The notes below the pieces were generated by a model. It worked only from the letters and a program-made list of their open reading frames with translations, did no database searches and was not told where the DNA came from. Made by a program: the position numbers and the translations under genes. DNA of 64,000 nt. Source: Flavobacteriaceae bacterium. GTDB taxonomy: Bacteria; Bacteroidota; Bacteroidia; Flavobacteriales; Flavobacteriaceae. Of the stretch, positions 38,766 through 47,208 are shown in pieces (within the stretch, counting starts at the first letter, position 1; each line of letters starts with the position of its first letter). The stretch covers positions 1 through 64,000 of the forward strand of contig JABHSQ010000025.1 of the NCBI GenBank assembly GCA_018669795.1, given 5' to 3'.

Positions 38766-40196
38766 ATGAAGAAAATTTTACTCCCTATTTTAATTGCTTG
38801 TTTTTCAATTTTACGAGCACAAACTCCTTGTGAAAATGGTATGGCTGGAGCCTACCCCTGTAATGGATATGACTTACAAGTTTTTATTCCTTGCACCGAT
38901 TTTGGAGCTGATAATGCAAATGATTCCTGGGGATGGACAGATCCTGATGATGGAACAGAATACGCTCTTGTTGGTCTCGATAATGGGACAGCATTTCTTA
39001 ATATCTCAGACCCAATTAACCCCATATACTTAGGAAAATTACCAACACACACTTCTTCAAGCCTATGGAGAGATGTAAAAGTTTATAATAATTATGCATT
39101 TGTAGTAAGCGAAGCTAATGGTCATGGAATGCAAATTTTTGATTTGACACGTTTAAGAGATGTCGCTAATCCTCCCGAAACTTTTACCGAAGACGCACAT
39201 TATTCAGGTTTTGGAAGTGCACATAACATCGTAATTAATGAAGAAACAGGTTATGCTTATGGAGTTGGAACTGGATCCTATAATGGAGGCCCTCATTTTA
39301 TAAATATTCAGGATCCTTTGAATCCCCTAGGTGAAGGGGGGTATGGAGGAAGTGGATACACACATGATGCACAAGTAGTAATTTATAACGGCCCAGATTC
39401 AGATTATATAGGGAAAGAATTATATATTGGAAGCAATGAAAGTCAAGTAGCTATTGTTGATGTAACCGATAAATCAAATCCTCAATTAATTTCATCTGCA
39501 ACTTATTCTAACACCGCATACACCCATCAAGGATGGTTTACTGAAGACTTAAACTATTTTATTGTTGGAGATGAAATAGATGAATTAAACTTTGGCTTTA
39601 ATACTAGAAATATAGTTTTTGATTTTACCGATTTAGACGCTCCTGAATTATCTTTTGAGCATAGTGGCCCAACATCAGCAACTGATCATAACGGGTATGT
39701 AAATGGTAATAAATTTTATTTAGCTAATTATAAGGCAGGAATACGTGTTATTGATATTTCGGATATTTCAAATGAGAATATGACAGAAATTGGATTTTTT
39801 GATGTTTTCCCATCCAATGATAGCGCTGGTTATGATGGTGCTTGGAATGTCTATCCTTATTTTGCTAGTGGAAACATAATGATCTCAAGTTTAAAGTATA
39901 GCAGTCAAAATTATGTGCCTGGTTTTTATTTAGTTAAATCTTCAACTTTATCGATAGATGATAATTCTTTATACAGCTTTAATATATTTCCAAATCCAAG
40001 CAAAAAGTATGTAGAGATCAGTTCTCTAGAAACTCCAATTTCTATGGTTCAGGTTTTTGATATCACTGGGAAATTAATTCGAACCAACAATTACAGTGCT
40101 CAGGTTAACGTCAATTTTAACATTTCAAACTTGAAAACCGGAATTTATTTGTTAAAAATAAACAATCAAGTCACAAAAAAAATAATTAAAATTTAA
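38766..40196 (+). CDS. choice-of-anchor B family protein, T9SS type A secreted (paralogue 1)
   Basis: 476 residues: Sec signal (cut after RAQ, about residue 19), a conserved Cys pair (TPCENG... and ...YPCNGYDLQ, Cys22/Cys32), then a propeller-like body with the LVIVD pattern (AIVDVTDKSNPQ, IRVIDISDI) typical of choice-of-anchor B domains, and a type A sorting domain over the last ~75 residues (FNIFPNPS...KLIR...GIYLLKIN). Each blade of the body starts with a histidine motif: THTSSSLWRD (His95), GHGMQ (120), AHNIV (153), THDAQ (200), THQGW (254), DHNGYV (308). First of three tandem copies; function unknown. Confidence 0.9.
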   Translation: MKKILLPILIACFSILRAQTPCENGMAGAYPCNGYDLQVFIPCTDFGADNANDSWGWTDPDDGTEYALVGLDNGTAFLNISDPINPIYLGKLPTHTSSSLWRDVKVYNNYAFVVSEANGHGMQIFDLTRLRDVANPPETFTEDAHYSGFGSAHNIVINEETGYAYGVGTGSYNGGPHFINIQDPLNPLGEGGYGGSGYTHDAQVVIYNGPDSDYIGKELYIGSNESQVAIVDVTDKSNPQLISSATYSNTAYTHQGWFTEDLNYFIVGDEIDELNFGFNTRNIVFDFTDLDAPELSFEHSGPTSATDHNGYVNGNKFYLANYKAGIRVIDISDISNENMTEIGFFDVFPSNDSAGYDGAWNVYPYFASGNIMISSLKYSSQNYVPGFYLVKSSTLSIDDNSLYSFNIFPNPSKKYVEISSLETPISMVQVFDITGKLIRTNNYSAQVNVNFNISNLKTGIYLLKINNQVTKKIIKI

Positions 40197-40249
40197 TTAG
40201 TAATACTATGCCAATAGACTTAGCTATTGATTGAATTAATTCCTAAATT

Positions 40250-41656
40250 ATGAAAAACACATTGCTTCTCTTTTTTTTATTTGCTAGTTTTATAGCTATA
40301 AGTCAAACACCTTGCCTCAATGGCTTGGCAGGAGAATATCCTTGTAATGGATATGATCTGCAATCCTTTATATCATTAGCAGAGTTGGACACCGATAGAG
40401 GAAACGACTCTTGGGGTTGGACAGATCCTGATAATGGCGATGAATATGCAATTATGGGAGTTAAAAATGGGACTGTTTTTATTGATATTTCAAATCCTAT
40501 AAACCCTGTTTACTTGGGGAAGCTTCCATCCCATACTGGTAGTAGTATTTGGAGAGATATTAAGGTATATCAAAATTATGCATATGTAGTTAGTGAAGCT
40601 AATAATCACGGAATGCAAGTATTTGATTTAACTAGATTAAGAGACGTTAGTAATCCCCCAGAAATTTTTACTGAAGACGCACATTATGATGGGTTTGGTA
40701 GCTCACATAATATAGTTATAAATGAAGAATCAGGGTATGCATATAGTGTTGGTGACAACACCTATTCTGGAGGTCCTCACTTTATTGATATTTCTGACCC
40801 ATCAAACCCCACTGCTGCAGGTGGGTATGCAGATGATGGTTATACCCATGATGCACAGGTGGTAATGTATAATGGCCCAGATACAGATTACATAGGCAAA
40901 GAAATATATGTAGGAAGTAATGAAGATAGAGTTGTAATTGTTGATGTTACAGATAAAAACAACCCTCAACATATTGCCTCTGTTTCCTATTCAAATGATT
41001 CTTATACCCACCAAGGTTGGATGACAGATGACTTTAAGTATTACATTTTAGGTGATGAAGCAGACGAGATTATTTTTGGATTTAACACAAAAACAATTAT
41101 ATTAGACCTAACAGATTTAGACAATCCGATTCATTCTTTCGATTATAATGGCTCAACGCTTGCAACGGATCATAATGGATATGTAAACGGGGATGTTTTT
41201 TATTTAGCAAATAATGCTGCTGGCTTAAGAGTAATTGACATATCAGACATTGCTAATGGAAATATGACAGAAATCGGTTATTTTGATAGCCATCCTTCAA
41301 ATGATTTTGCTGGTTATGAAGGCATATGGAGCACTTATCCTTATTTTGAAAGCGGAAACATTGTGATAAGTGACAGGGAAGGATTCTTCGTTGTTAAATC
41401 ATCAACATTAGCAATAGAAGAAAATTCAATTTCTAATTTTAATATTCATCCAAATCCTACCACTAATACTATTTATATTAACTCTATTCATTTCCCTATT
41501 AGAGCCATTAAAATTTATGATTTAAGCGGTAAGTTATTACTATCTAAAAAATACAATTCAGAAATAAATATCAACATAAACATTTCAAATTTTTCTGATG
41601 GTATTTATATTTTAAAGTTAAATAATGAATTTATAACAAAAATAATTAAACAGTAA
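40250..41656 (+). CDS. choice-of-anchor B family protein, T9SS type A secreted (paralogue 2)
   Basis: 468 residues with the same plan as its neighbours: signal peptide (cut near AISQ), Cys pair in TPCLNG...YPCNGYDLQ, the LVIVD-type body and a type A sorting domain (FNIHPNPT...IYDLSGKLLL...GIYILKLN). The histidine motifs recur: SHTGSSIWRD, NHGMQ, SHNIV, THDAQ, THQGW, DHNGYV. Starts 53 bases after paralogue 1. The body is closely conserved while the linker and sorting domain vary more, as expected for an old duplication with constraint on the propeller. Confidence 0.9.
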   Translation: MKNTLLLFFLFASFIAISQTPCLNGLAGEYPCNGYDLQSFISLAELDTDRGNDSWGWTDPDNGDEYAIMGVKNGTVFIDISNPINPVYLGKLPSHTGSSIWRDIKVYQNYAYVVSEANNHGMQVFDLTRLRDVSNPPEIFTEDAHYDGFGSSHNIVINEESGYAYSVGDNTYSGGPHFIDISDPSNPTAAGGYADDGYTHDAQVVMYNGPDTDYIGKEIYVGSNEDRVVIVDVTDKNNPQHIASVSYSNDSYTHQGWMTDDFKYYILGDEADEIIFGFNTKTIILDLTDLDNPIHSFDYNGSTLATDHNGYVNGDVFYLANNAAGLRVIDISDIANGNMTEIGYFDSHPSNDFAGYEGIWSTYPYFESGNIVISDREGFFVVKSSTLAIEENSISNFNIHPNPTTNTIYINSIHFPIRAIKIYDLSGKLLLSKKYNSEINININISNFSDGIYILKLNNEFITKIIKQ

Positions 41657-41749
41657 TTTTAATCATTTAATTAAATAGAATGTTTAATATTTGTTAAAGT
41701 TTTTTTTAAACATCAAATAACATCTATATTTATATAAACTAAATACCCT

Positions 41750-43162
41750 ATGAAAAATAAAATTTTATTATCAATAGCGCTTTCTGTTACGCTTTTTACT
41801 TTTGCCCAAACACCCTGTGAAAATGGCTATGCCCTTAATTATCCTTGTGATGGATATGATTTACAATCTCACATTTCATTAGCAGAAATGGGAGCTAGTG
41901 ACGGAAATGATTCTTGGGGTTGGACAGATCCAAATACCGGAACTGAATATGCTTTAGTTGGCTTGAATAATGGAACTGCATTTATTGATCTATCAGATCC
42001 TATAAATCCTGTTTATTTAGGAAAATTACCAACACATACATCTCCATCAATCTGGAGAGACATTAAAGTTTATCAAAACCATGCATTTGTCGTAAGTGAA
42101 GCTGGTGGACATGGAATGCAAGTATTTGACCTAACACGTTTGAGAGATGTTCCAAACCCACCGGAAACATTTACAGAAGATGCTCATTACTCGGGTTTTG
42201 GAGGCTCTCACAATATTGTTATTAATGAAGAGACTGGTTTTGCTTTTAGTGTTGGAGATGACACTTTTGGCGGAGGTGCTCACTTTATCAATATTCAAGA
42301 TCCGTTAAATCCAGTTGCTGCTGGTGGTTATGCTGCTGGTGGTTATACTCATGACGCGCAAGTGATTATCTATGATGGGCCAGATTCAGATTATACTGGA
42401 AAAGAAATATTTTTTGGATCCAATGCAGATCACGTTGAAATTGTTGATGTAACAGACAAAAATAATCCTATTCAAATTACTGCATTTACTTATTCTGGCA
42501 CTGGTTATACACATCAAAGTTGGTTAACTGAAGATCGCAACTATATGCTATTAGGAGATGAAGGAGATGAATTTGATTTTGGATTCAATACTCGTACAAT
42601 CGTAATTAATGTTTCAGATTTAGATAATATCGTATTACATATGGAATATGAGGGTGAAACAAGTTCTGTTGATCATAATGGTTATGTTATTGGCGATAAA
42701 TACTACCTAGCAAATTATTCTTCTGGTTTACGAGTAGTAGATATTAGTGATATTGAGAATGGAATTATGACAGCTTCTAATTATTTTGATACTTATCCCT
42801 CAAATAATAATGCAAATTATGCTGGTTCTTGGAATGTATTTCCTTTTTTTGAAAGTGGAAATATTGTTATATCTGGTGAAAATGGATTTACATTAGTTAG
42901 AGATAATTCTTCACTAGGCAATTCTGATGCTGATATAGAAAATTTTAACTTATATCCAAATCCAGCTAAAAATAAGTTAAAAGTTAATTCTAAAAACGAA
43001 CCTTTAAAACAAATTGAAGTTTTTAACGTTTTAGGTCAAAGAATCCTCAATCTTAATTTTTCTAGTTCACTATCTGAAAACATAGATATTTCTACTTTAA
43101 ATACTGGAATGTATTTGGTGAAAATTAACAATCTTACCACAAAAAGATTAATAGTAAAATAA
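41750..43162 (+). CDS. choice-of-anchor B family protein, T9SS type A secreted (paralogue 3)
   Basis: 470 residues: signal peptide (LFTFAQ), Cys pair TPCENG...YPCDGYDLQ, LVIVD-type body and a type A sorting domain (FNLYPNPAKNKLKVN...VLGQRILN...GMYLVKIN). Histidine motifs are THTSPSIWRD, GHGMQ, SHNIV, THDAQ, THQSW and DHNGYV; note THQSW in place of THQGW. Starts 93 bases after paralogue 2, with an A/T-rich gap. A terminator hairpin follows at 43186-43215, so the three anchor-B genes may form a unit distinct from the next operon. Confidence 0.9.
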   Translation: MKNKILLSIALSVTLFTFAQTPCENGYALNYPCDGYDLQSHISLAEMGASDGNDSWGWTDPNTGTEYALVGLNNGTAFIDLSDPINPVYLGKLPTHTSPSIWRDIKVYQNHAFVVSEAGGHGMQVFDLTRLRDVPNPPETFTEDAHYSGFGGSHNIVINEETGFAFSVGDDTFGGGAHFINIQDPLNPVAAGGYAAGGYTHDAQVIIYDGPDSDYTGKEIFFGSNADHVEIVDVTDKNNPIQITAFTYSGTGYTHQSWLTEDRNYMLLGDEGDEFDFGFNTRTIVINVSDLDNIVLHMEYEGETSSVDHNGYVIGDKYYLANYSSGLRVVDISDIENGIMTASNYFDTYPSNNNANYAGSWNVFPFFESGNIVISGENGFTLVRDNSSLGNSDADIENFNLYPNPAKNKLKVNSKNEPLKQIEVFNVLGQRILNLNFSSSLSENIDISTLNTGMYLVKINNLTTKRLIVK

Positions 43163-43185
43163 AACTATTTAACGATAAATTTAAG

Positions 43186-43222
43186 AATTAGGCGAAACAA
43201 AGACCTCGCCTAATTTTAAAAA
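43186..43222 (+). terminator. hairpin terminator after the choice-of-anchor B array
   Basis: A 10-bp perfect stem (AATTAGGCGA at 43186-43195 and TCGCCTAATT at 43206-43215) with a 10-base loop is followed by a short T-run and A-rich DNA. It lies 23 bases after the stop at 43162 and 18 bases before the ATG at 43234; it may terminate or attenuate transcription into the next genes. Confidence 0.6.
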
Positions 43223-43233
43223 ATAAATCCTAT

Positions 43234-44613
43234 ATGTTTTTTCTAAAAAAGAGAGTAAATTATCTTATTGTTATTTTTGTTTTCACTTCCTCACTTTATT
43301 CTTGTAAAAGTGATGATGATGGAGTCGCTCTTCCTATAGAAGTAAATTTTCAAGAAGAACTAGTTTGGGTAAAAACATATGGTGGAAGTAATGAAGATGA
43401 TGCCATAGATATAGTAGAAGCTAATGATGGAGGCTATGTTGTATTAGGTTTCACCAATAGTAATGATGGAGATATAACTGAGAAAACTACCACAGATCAA
43501 GATTATTGGTTATTAAAATTAAATCAGGACGGTGAAAAATTATGGGATAAAACATATGGGGGAAGTGGAGATGATCAAGCTACTGGAATTTCTAAAACTA
43601 ACGATGGAGGCTATATAATTTCAGGTTTTACTGCTAGTTCAGATGGTGATGTTTCAGAAAATGCCGGTTTCCATGATTATTGGATTGTAAAAGTTAATAG
43701 TACTGGAGACATTCAATGGGAAAAATCATTTGGCTTTATTGGACAAGACCAAGCATATCAAGTAATACAAACTTTTGATGGTGGGTATTTTGCTACAGGT
43801 TTTTTAGATGTTGGTTTAAGCGAAGGTGAAGGAAATGACCTTTACGACACCCCATCTAACACAAGAGGAACATTACATAGCTTAGGTGACTATTGGGGTA
43901 TTAAAATGGATGCAAATGGTAATAAAATTTGGCGTCGATATTTTGGAGGTTCACACGTAGACCAAAGCAAAGATGTTTTGCAAACCGATGATGGAGGGTT
44001 TTTATTGGCAGGAATTTCTGAAAGCTCCGATTTTGATATCACTAATGCACATGGTGCAAATGATTTTTGGGTTATAAAAATAAGTGCTGATGGAAATAAA
44101 GTTTGGGAAAACTCCTATGGAGGTGCAGAAACCGATAGAGTATTTTCTTTAGTAAAAGCAACAGACGGAAATTACATTTTATCTGGAGAATCAAGAAGTA
44201 TAAATGGAGACGTTTCTAATTCTAAAGGAGGTGGGGATATTTGGCTTGTAAAATTTAATGCATCAAATGGAGCTATTATTTGGGAAAAATCTTATGGAGG
44301 TACAGAATTTGATACATCAAGAGGTATAACAAAACTAGAAAATGATTATTACGCTATAGCAGGCAGTGCGAGAAGTTCAGATATTGATGTAGCAGCTAAT
44401 TATGGTGCAAATGATGCTTGGCTAATTTTAATTGATGAAAATGGGAATTTAGAATTCGAAAAAAATGTGGGAGGTTCAGATATAGATTTTGCAAATCAGG
44501 TAATAGGTACAAATAAAAATGAAATAATCGTTGTGGGTAGCTCCTTTAGTAATGATGGGGATATCCTTATCAATAATGGGAATAAAGATGTGTTAATATT
44601 TAAAATGAAATAA
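43234..44613 (+). CDS. lipoprotein with seven propeller-like repeats
   Basis: 459 residues; lipoprotein signal ends LYSC (Cys24). The body from about residue 45 consists of seven repeats of roughly 55-70 residues, each starting W-x-K/R-x-[YF]-G-G (TYGGSNEDDA, TYGGSGDDQA, SFGFIGQDQA, YFGGSHVDQS, SYGGAETDRV, SYGGTEFDTS, NVGGSDIDFA), then DGGY..., SSDGD... and a D-x-W-[LIV]-[LIV]-K strand. Seven units suggest a seven-bladed beta-propeller. No enzymatic motif seen. It is 5 bases upstream of the MbnP homologue, so probably in the same operon and possibly a partner protein. Confidence 0.82.
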   Translation: MFFLKKRVNYLIVIFVFTSSLYSCKSDDDGVALPIEVNFQEELVWVKTYGGSNEDDAIDIVEANDGGYVVLGFTNSNDGDITEKTTTDQDYWLLKLNQDGEKLWDKTYGGSGDDQATGISKTNDGGYIISGFTASSDGDVSENAGFHDYWIVKVNSTGDIQWEKSFGFIGQDQAYQVIQTFDGGYFATGFLDVGLSEGEGNDLYDTPSNTRGTLHSLGDYWGIKMDANGNKIWRRYFGGSHVDQSKDVLQTDDGGFLLAGISESSDFDITNAHGANDFWVIKISADGNKVWENSYGGAETDRVFSLVKATDGNYILSGESRSINGDVSNSKGGGDIWLVKFNASNGAIIWEKSYGGTEFDTSRGITKLENDYYAIAGSARSSDIDVAANYGANDAWLILIDENGNLEFEKNVGGSDIDFANQVIGTNKNEIIVVGSSFSNDGDILINNGNKDVLIFKMK

Positions 44614-44618
44614 AAAAA

Positions 44619-45380
44619 ATGAAAAAACACATATTAATAATAGTTATTATAATTGGTTTAGTTAGCTGTAGTTCTGATGATGGTAATCAACCAATTCCAG
44701 ATATTTTAATATCTGTAACTAATTCGCAAAATTGGGATAGTGAAAATGTAACAGCAAGTGATTTAGGCACTACAGAATTTACCGATGAAAATGGAGAAAT
44801 ACTTATAATTGAAAGATTAAGATATTTAATTTCTAAGGTAATTTTAACTAATTCATATGGTGATGAAATAGAAATTGGCAACTATAAACTTGTAGATTTA
44901 ACAGATAATAATACGCTTAATTACGCTACAAATATTGTAGTCCCTCCTGGTACATATACAGGTATTTCATTTGTATATGGATTTAATGAAGAAGACAATA
45001 TGGACCAAGTTTATCTAGATTTAAATACTGCTAGCTGGAATTGGCCTGAAATGTTAGGTGGAGGTTATCACTTTATGCAATTGGATGGTACTTTTACAAG
45101 CCCAACAAATCAAAGTCCTCTCCCGTTTAATTACCATAATGGAACTGCTCGCATAAGTGAGGGTGTTTTTGAACAAAACTTTATTAGAGTTAATGTAGAT
45201 GGATTATCAATAGACAGCAATACTAACATCGACATAAAAATGAATTTAGCAGAATGGTTTAAAAACCCTAAAACCTGGGATTTAAATGTACTTAATACAG
45301 GATTGATGGGTAATTATGATGCTCAAAGAGAAATGAACGAAAATGGCCAATCGGTTTTTAGTGTTTATTTAGGTGATTAA
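44619..45380 (+). CDS. MbnP family lipoprotein (copper-site protein candidate)
   Basis: 253 residues; lipoprotein signal ends GLVSC (Cys17). The segment from LIIERLRYLISKVILTN through YKLVDLTDNNTL, PPGTYTGISFVYGFNEEDN and ASWNWPEMLGGGYHFM is the MbnP pattern. Trp140-Asn-Trp142 (codons 45036-45044) followed by the Gly-Gly-Gly-Tyr-His sequence matches the W-x-W stretch of MbnP-type proteins, where one Trp is oxidised to kynurenine to help bind copper. It is followed after 13 bases by a di-heme peroxidase of the MbnH type, the known enzyme partner. Family call is good; actual copper binding and modification are inferred. Confidence 0.85.
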   Translation: MKKHILIIVIIIGLVSCSSDDGNQPIPDILISVTNSQNWDSENVTASDLGTTEFTDENGEILIIERLRYLISKVILTNSYGDEIEIGNYKLVDLTDNNTLNYATNIVVPPGTYTGISFVYGFNEEDNMDQVYLDLNTASWNWPEMLGGGYHFMQLDGTFTSPTNQSPLPFNYHNGTARISEGVFEQNFIRVNVDGLSIDSNTNIDIKMNLAEWFKNPKTWDLNVLNTGLMGNYDAQREMNENGQSVFSVYLGD

Positions 45381-45393
45381 TTAAAATATATTA

Positions 45394-46461
45394 ATGAGGT
45401 GTTTTTTAATAATATTGTTAACTAGTTTTTTAATGTCTTGTTCGAGTTCAGATGATACTATCGAATATCAAGCAATACCAAAAGATTTAGAAATACCTCA
45501 ACTATTTAGTAATTTACTTTTACCACCTACAATTCCATCAGACAACCCACAAACGATAGAAGGCGTAACATTAGGCAGAAAACTTTTTTACGAACCATTA
45601 CTATCTGGTGATGGAACTCAAGCCTGTGCAAATTGTCATTTATCAGAAAATTCATTTACAGATTCAGATCGTTTCAGTACTGGAATTACTGGGGCAATAG
45701 GCACTAGAAACGCTATGCCCTTATACAATATGGCTTGGAATTTTGAAGAAAATTTCTTGTGGGATGGAGGAGCTAAAAGCCTAGAAGAACAAGTTTCAGA
45801 TCCTATCGAGAACGTTATAGAAATGAATAATACGTGGCCAAATGTAGTAGCTACGCTACAAAGCACAAGTATCTATCCAGAATTGTTTACGCAAGCATTT
45901 GGGAGCTCAACCATAACAAAAGAATTAGTTACCAAAGCAATTGCTCAATTTGAACGTACTATAATTTCAGGAAATTCTAGATTTGATCAATATTTATTAG
46001 GGGATCAAAATACGGTTACAGTTTCTGAAATAAGAGGTTTTAATATTTTCATGGACGAAGAACGAGGAGATTGTTTTCATTGTCATGGAAGCAATTCAAA
46101 TCCAATATGGACAGATAATATATTTCATAATAACGGACTAGACAGCTCTTTCGCTGATTTGGGACTAGGAGGTATTACTGGAGATCCATTAGACAATGGA
46201 AAGTTTAAATCACCATCATTAAGGAATTTAGCTTTCACAGCACCATACATGCATGATGGTCGATTTGAGACTTTAGATGAAGTGATTAATCATTATAGTG
46301 AAGGATTGGTCTATTCTGAAACCATAGACCCTTTGATGAAAAATATTGCTGAAGGTGGCGCTCAATTAACTGAAGTAGACAAGGCAGATTTAAAAGCATT
46401 TTTACTTTCTTTATCTGACCCGGGATTTACTATCAATCCAGATTTTCAAAATCCAAATTAG
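45394..46461 (+). CDS. di-heme cytochrome c peroxidase (MbnH/MauG-like) lipoprotein
   Basis: 355 residues, lipoprotein signal ending LMSC (Cys16), so periplasmic and membrane-tethered. Two c-type heme motifs are present: Cys78-A-N-C81-H82 and Cys227-F-H-C230-H231. KLFYEPLLSGDGTQACANCH, TRNAMPLYNM, FLWDGGAKSLEEQ, RGDCFHCHG and KSPSLRNLAFTAPYMHDGRF are diagnostic for the bacterial CcP/MauG family; Tyr285 and Met286 occupy the region of the second heme's distal ligand. Coupled to an MbnP gene it most likely acts like MbnH, oxidising a tryptophan of MbnP, rather than as a generic peroxidase. Ends at the terminator 46460-46485. Confidence 0.92.
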   Translation: MRCFLIILLTSFLMSCSSSDDTIEYQAIPKDLEIPQLFSNLLLPPTIPSDNPQTIEGVTLGRKLFYEPLLSGDGTQACANCHLSENSFTDSDRFSTGITGAIGTRNAMPLYNMAWNFEENFLWDGGAKSLEEQVSDPIENVIEMNNTWPNVVATLQSTSIYPELFTQAFGSSTITKELVTKAIAQFERTIISGNSRFDQYLLGDQNTVTVSEIRGFNIFMDEERGDCFHCHGSNSNPIWTDNIFHNNGLDSSFADLGLGGITGDPLDNGKFKSPSLRNLAFTAPYMHDGRFETLDEVINHYSEGLVYSETIDPLMKNIAEGGAQLTEVDKADLKAFLLSLSDPGFTINPDFQNPN

Positions 46462-46489
46462 TAATACTCATTTATTAGTATTACTTTTT
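46460..46489 (+). terminator. terminator overlapping both stop codons
   Basis: A 9-bp stem (AGTAATACT at 46460-46468 and AGTATTACT at 46477-46485) with an 8-base loop, followed by TTTT. It overlaps the stop of the di-heme peroxidase (46459-46461) and the stop of the convergent potassium-channel gene (46481), so it may work in both directions. Confidence 0.72.
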
Positions 46490-47149
46490 ACTTTCTTGAT
46501 TTAGATATTTACCAACTGTAATTGCAGTAAGGATTACTAGGTAAAACTGTCCTGTCAATCCTACAAAAATAGCAGCTTTCTGAGCAACTTGTGTTATAGG
46601 TAAGATGTCCCCGTATCCAATTGTTAACAGTGTAGTAAAGCTAAAATACATAAGCCCATCAGAATAGGATTCGCTTCCAATGTCAGCCATATAAATACCT
46701 GCAAAAGAATTTGGGTGTCCCAAGTTAACACTAAGAAAAATAAAATAGCCTATAAATCCCAGGCATATATAACCACTTATCAATCCTAAAATGACTTTTC
46801 TTTCAATCAGTTTAGCATTCCAAACTCTTGTAATTATTTCAAAAGTTATTATAATGTAAAACAAGAAATAAATAAAAAACTTTAAATAATTCGATGGTGA
46901 TAGTGTTTTACTTTCTGAAAAAGAAAATCCAAAAATGAAAAGCTCTACAATAAGTAGTAGGATAAAAAATACAAATAATTTCCTTTTTTTTGAAACTAAT
47001 ATAACACCAGCTATTATGTTAGCAACAAACAAAAGAGGAGAAATAACCGTCTCAAATAAATGAACATCAAATGTTAAAGACCCAAATAAAATAGCAAATT
47101 GAGTTGTTAAAAAAAAAATGTTTCGATATTTATAGGCTAATTTATACAT
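46481..47149 (-). CDS. ion channel family protein (K+ channel pore domain)
   Basis: 222 residues with six or seven hydrophobic segments. The pore loop near residues 172-181 reads TTLLTIGYGD, the potassium selectivity filter (TIGYGD at 176-181), followed by a final helix (AAIFVGLTGQFYLVILTAITVG). The N-terminal ~140 residues hold four further membrane segments without a clear S4 charge pattern, so it is not obviously voltage-gated. No RCK domain is present. A (TA)n tract lies directly upstream of the start codon. It may be co-transcribed with the lipoprotein gene upstream (47209-47874). Confidence 0.85.
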   Translation of the reverse strand: MYKLAYKYRNIFFLTTQFAILFGSLTFDVHLFETVISPLLFVANIIAGVILVSKKRKLFVFFILLLIVELFIFGFSFSESKTLSPSNYLKFFIYFLFYIIITFEIITRVWNAKLIERKVILGLISGYICLGFIGYFIFLSVNLGHPNSFAGIYMADIGSESYSDGLMYFSFTTLLTIGYGDILPITQVAQKAAIFVGLTGQFYLVILTAITVGKYLNQESKK

Positions 47150-47163
47150 ATATATATATATAA

Positions 47164-47191
47164 AACCGCCAACTTTTAAAGATGTGCGGTT
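47164..47191 (-). terminator. possible weak terminator after the Gly/Tyr-rich lipoprotein gene
   Basis: A 6-bp stem (AACCGC at 47164-47169 and GCGGTT at 47186-47191) is followed on the minus strand by TTTATATATA. Weak by stem length; if real it separates the lipoprotein gene from the channel gene. Confidence 0.4.
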
Positions 47192-47208
47192 ATTAAAAGA
47201 ATTAAAAT

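Noticed and set aside
45394-46461. Simple detoxifying cytochrome c peroxidase
   Set aside because: The tight linkage to an MbnP gene and the lipoprotein anchor point to the MauG/MbnH side of the family, although a peroxide-reducing role is not excluded.
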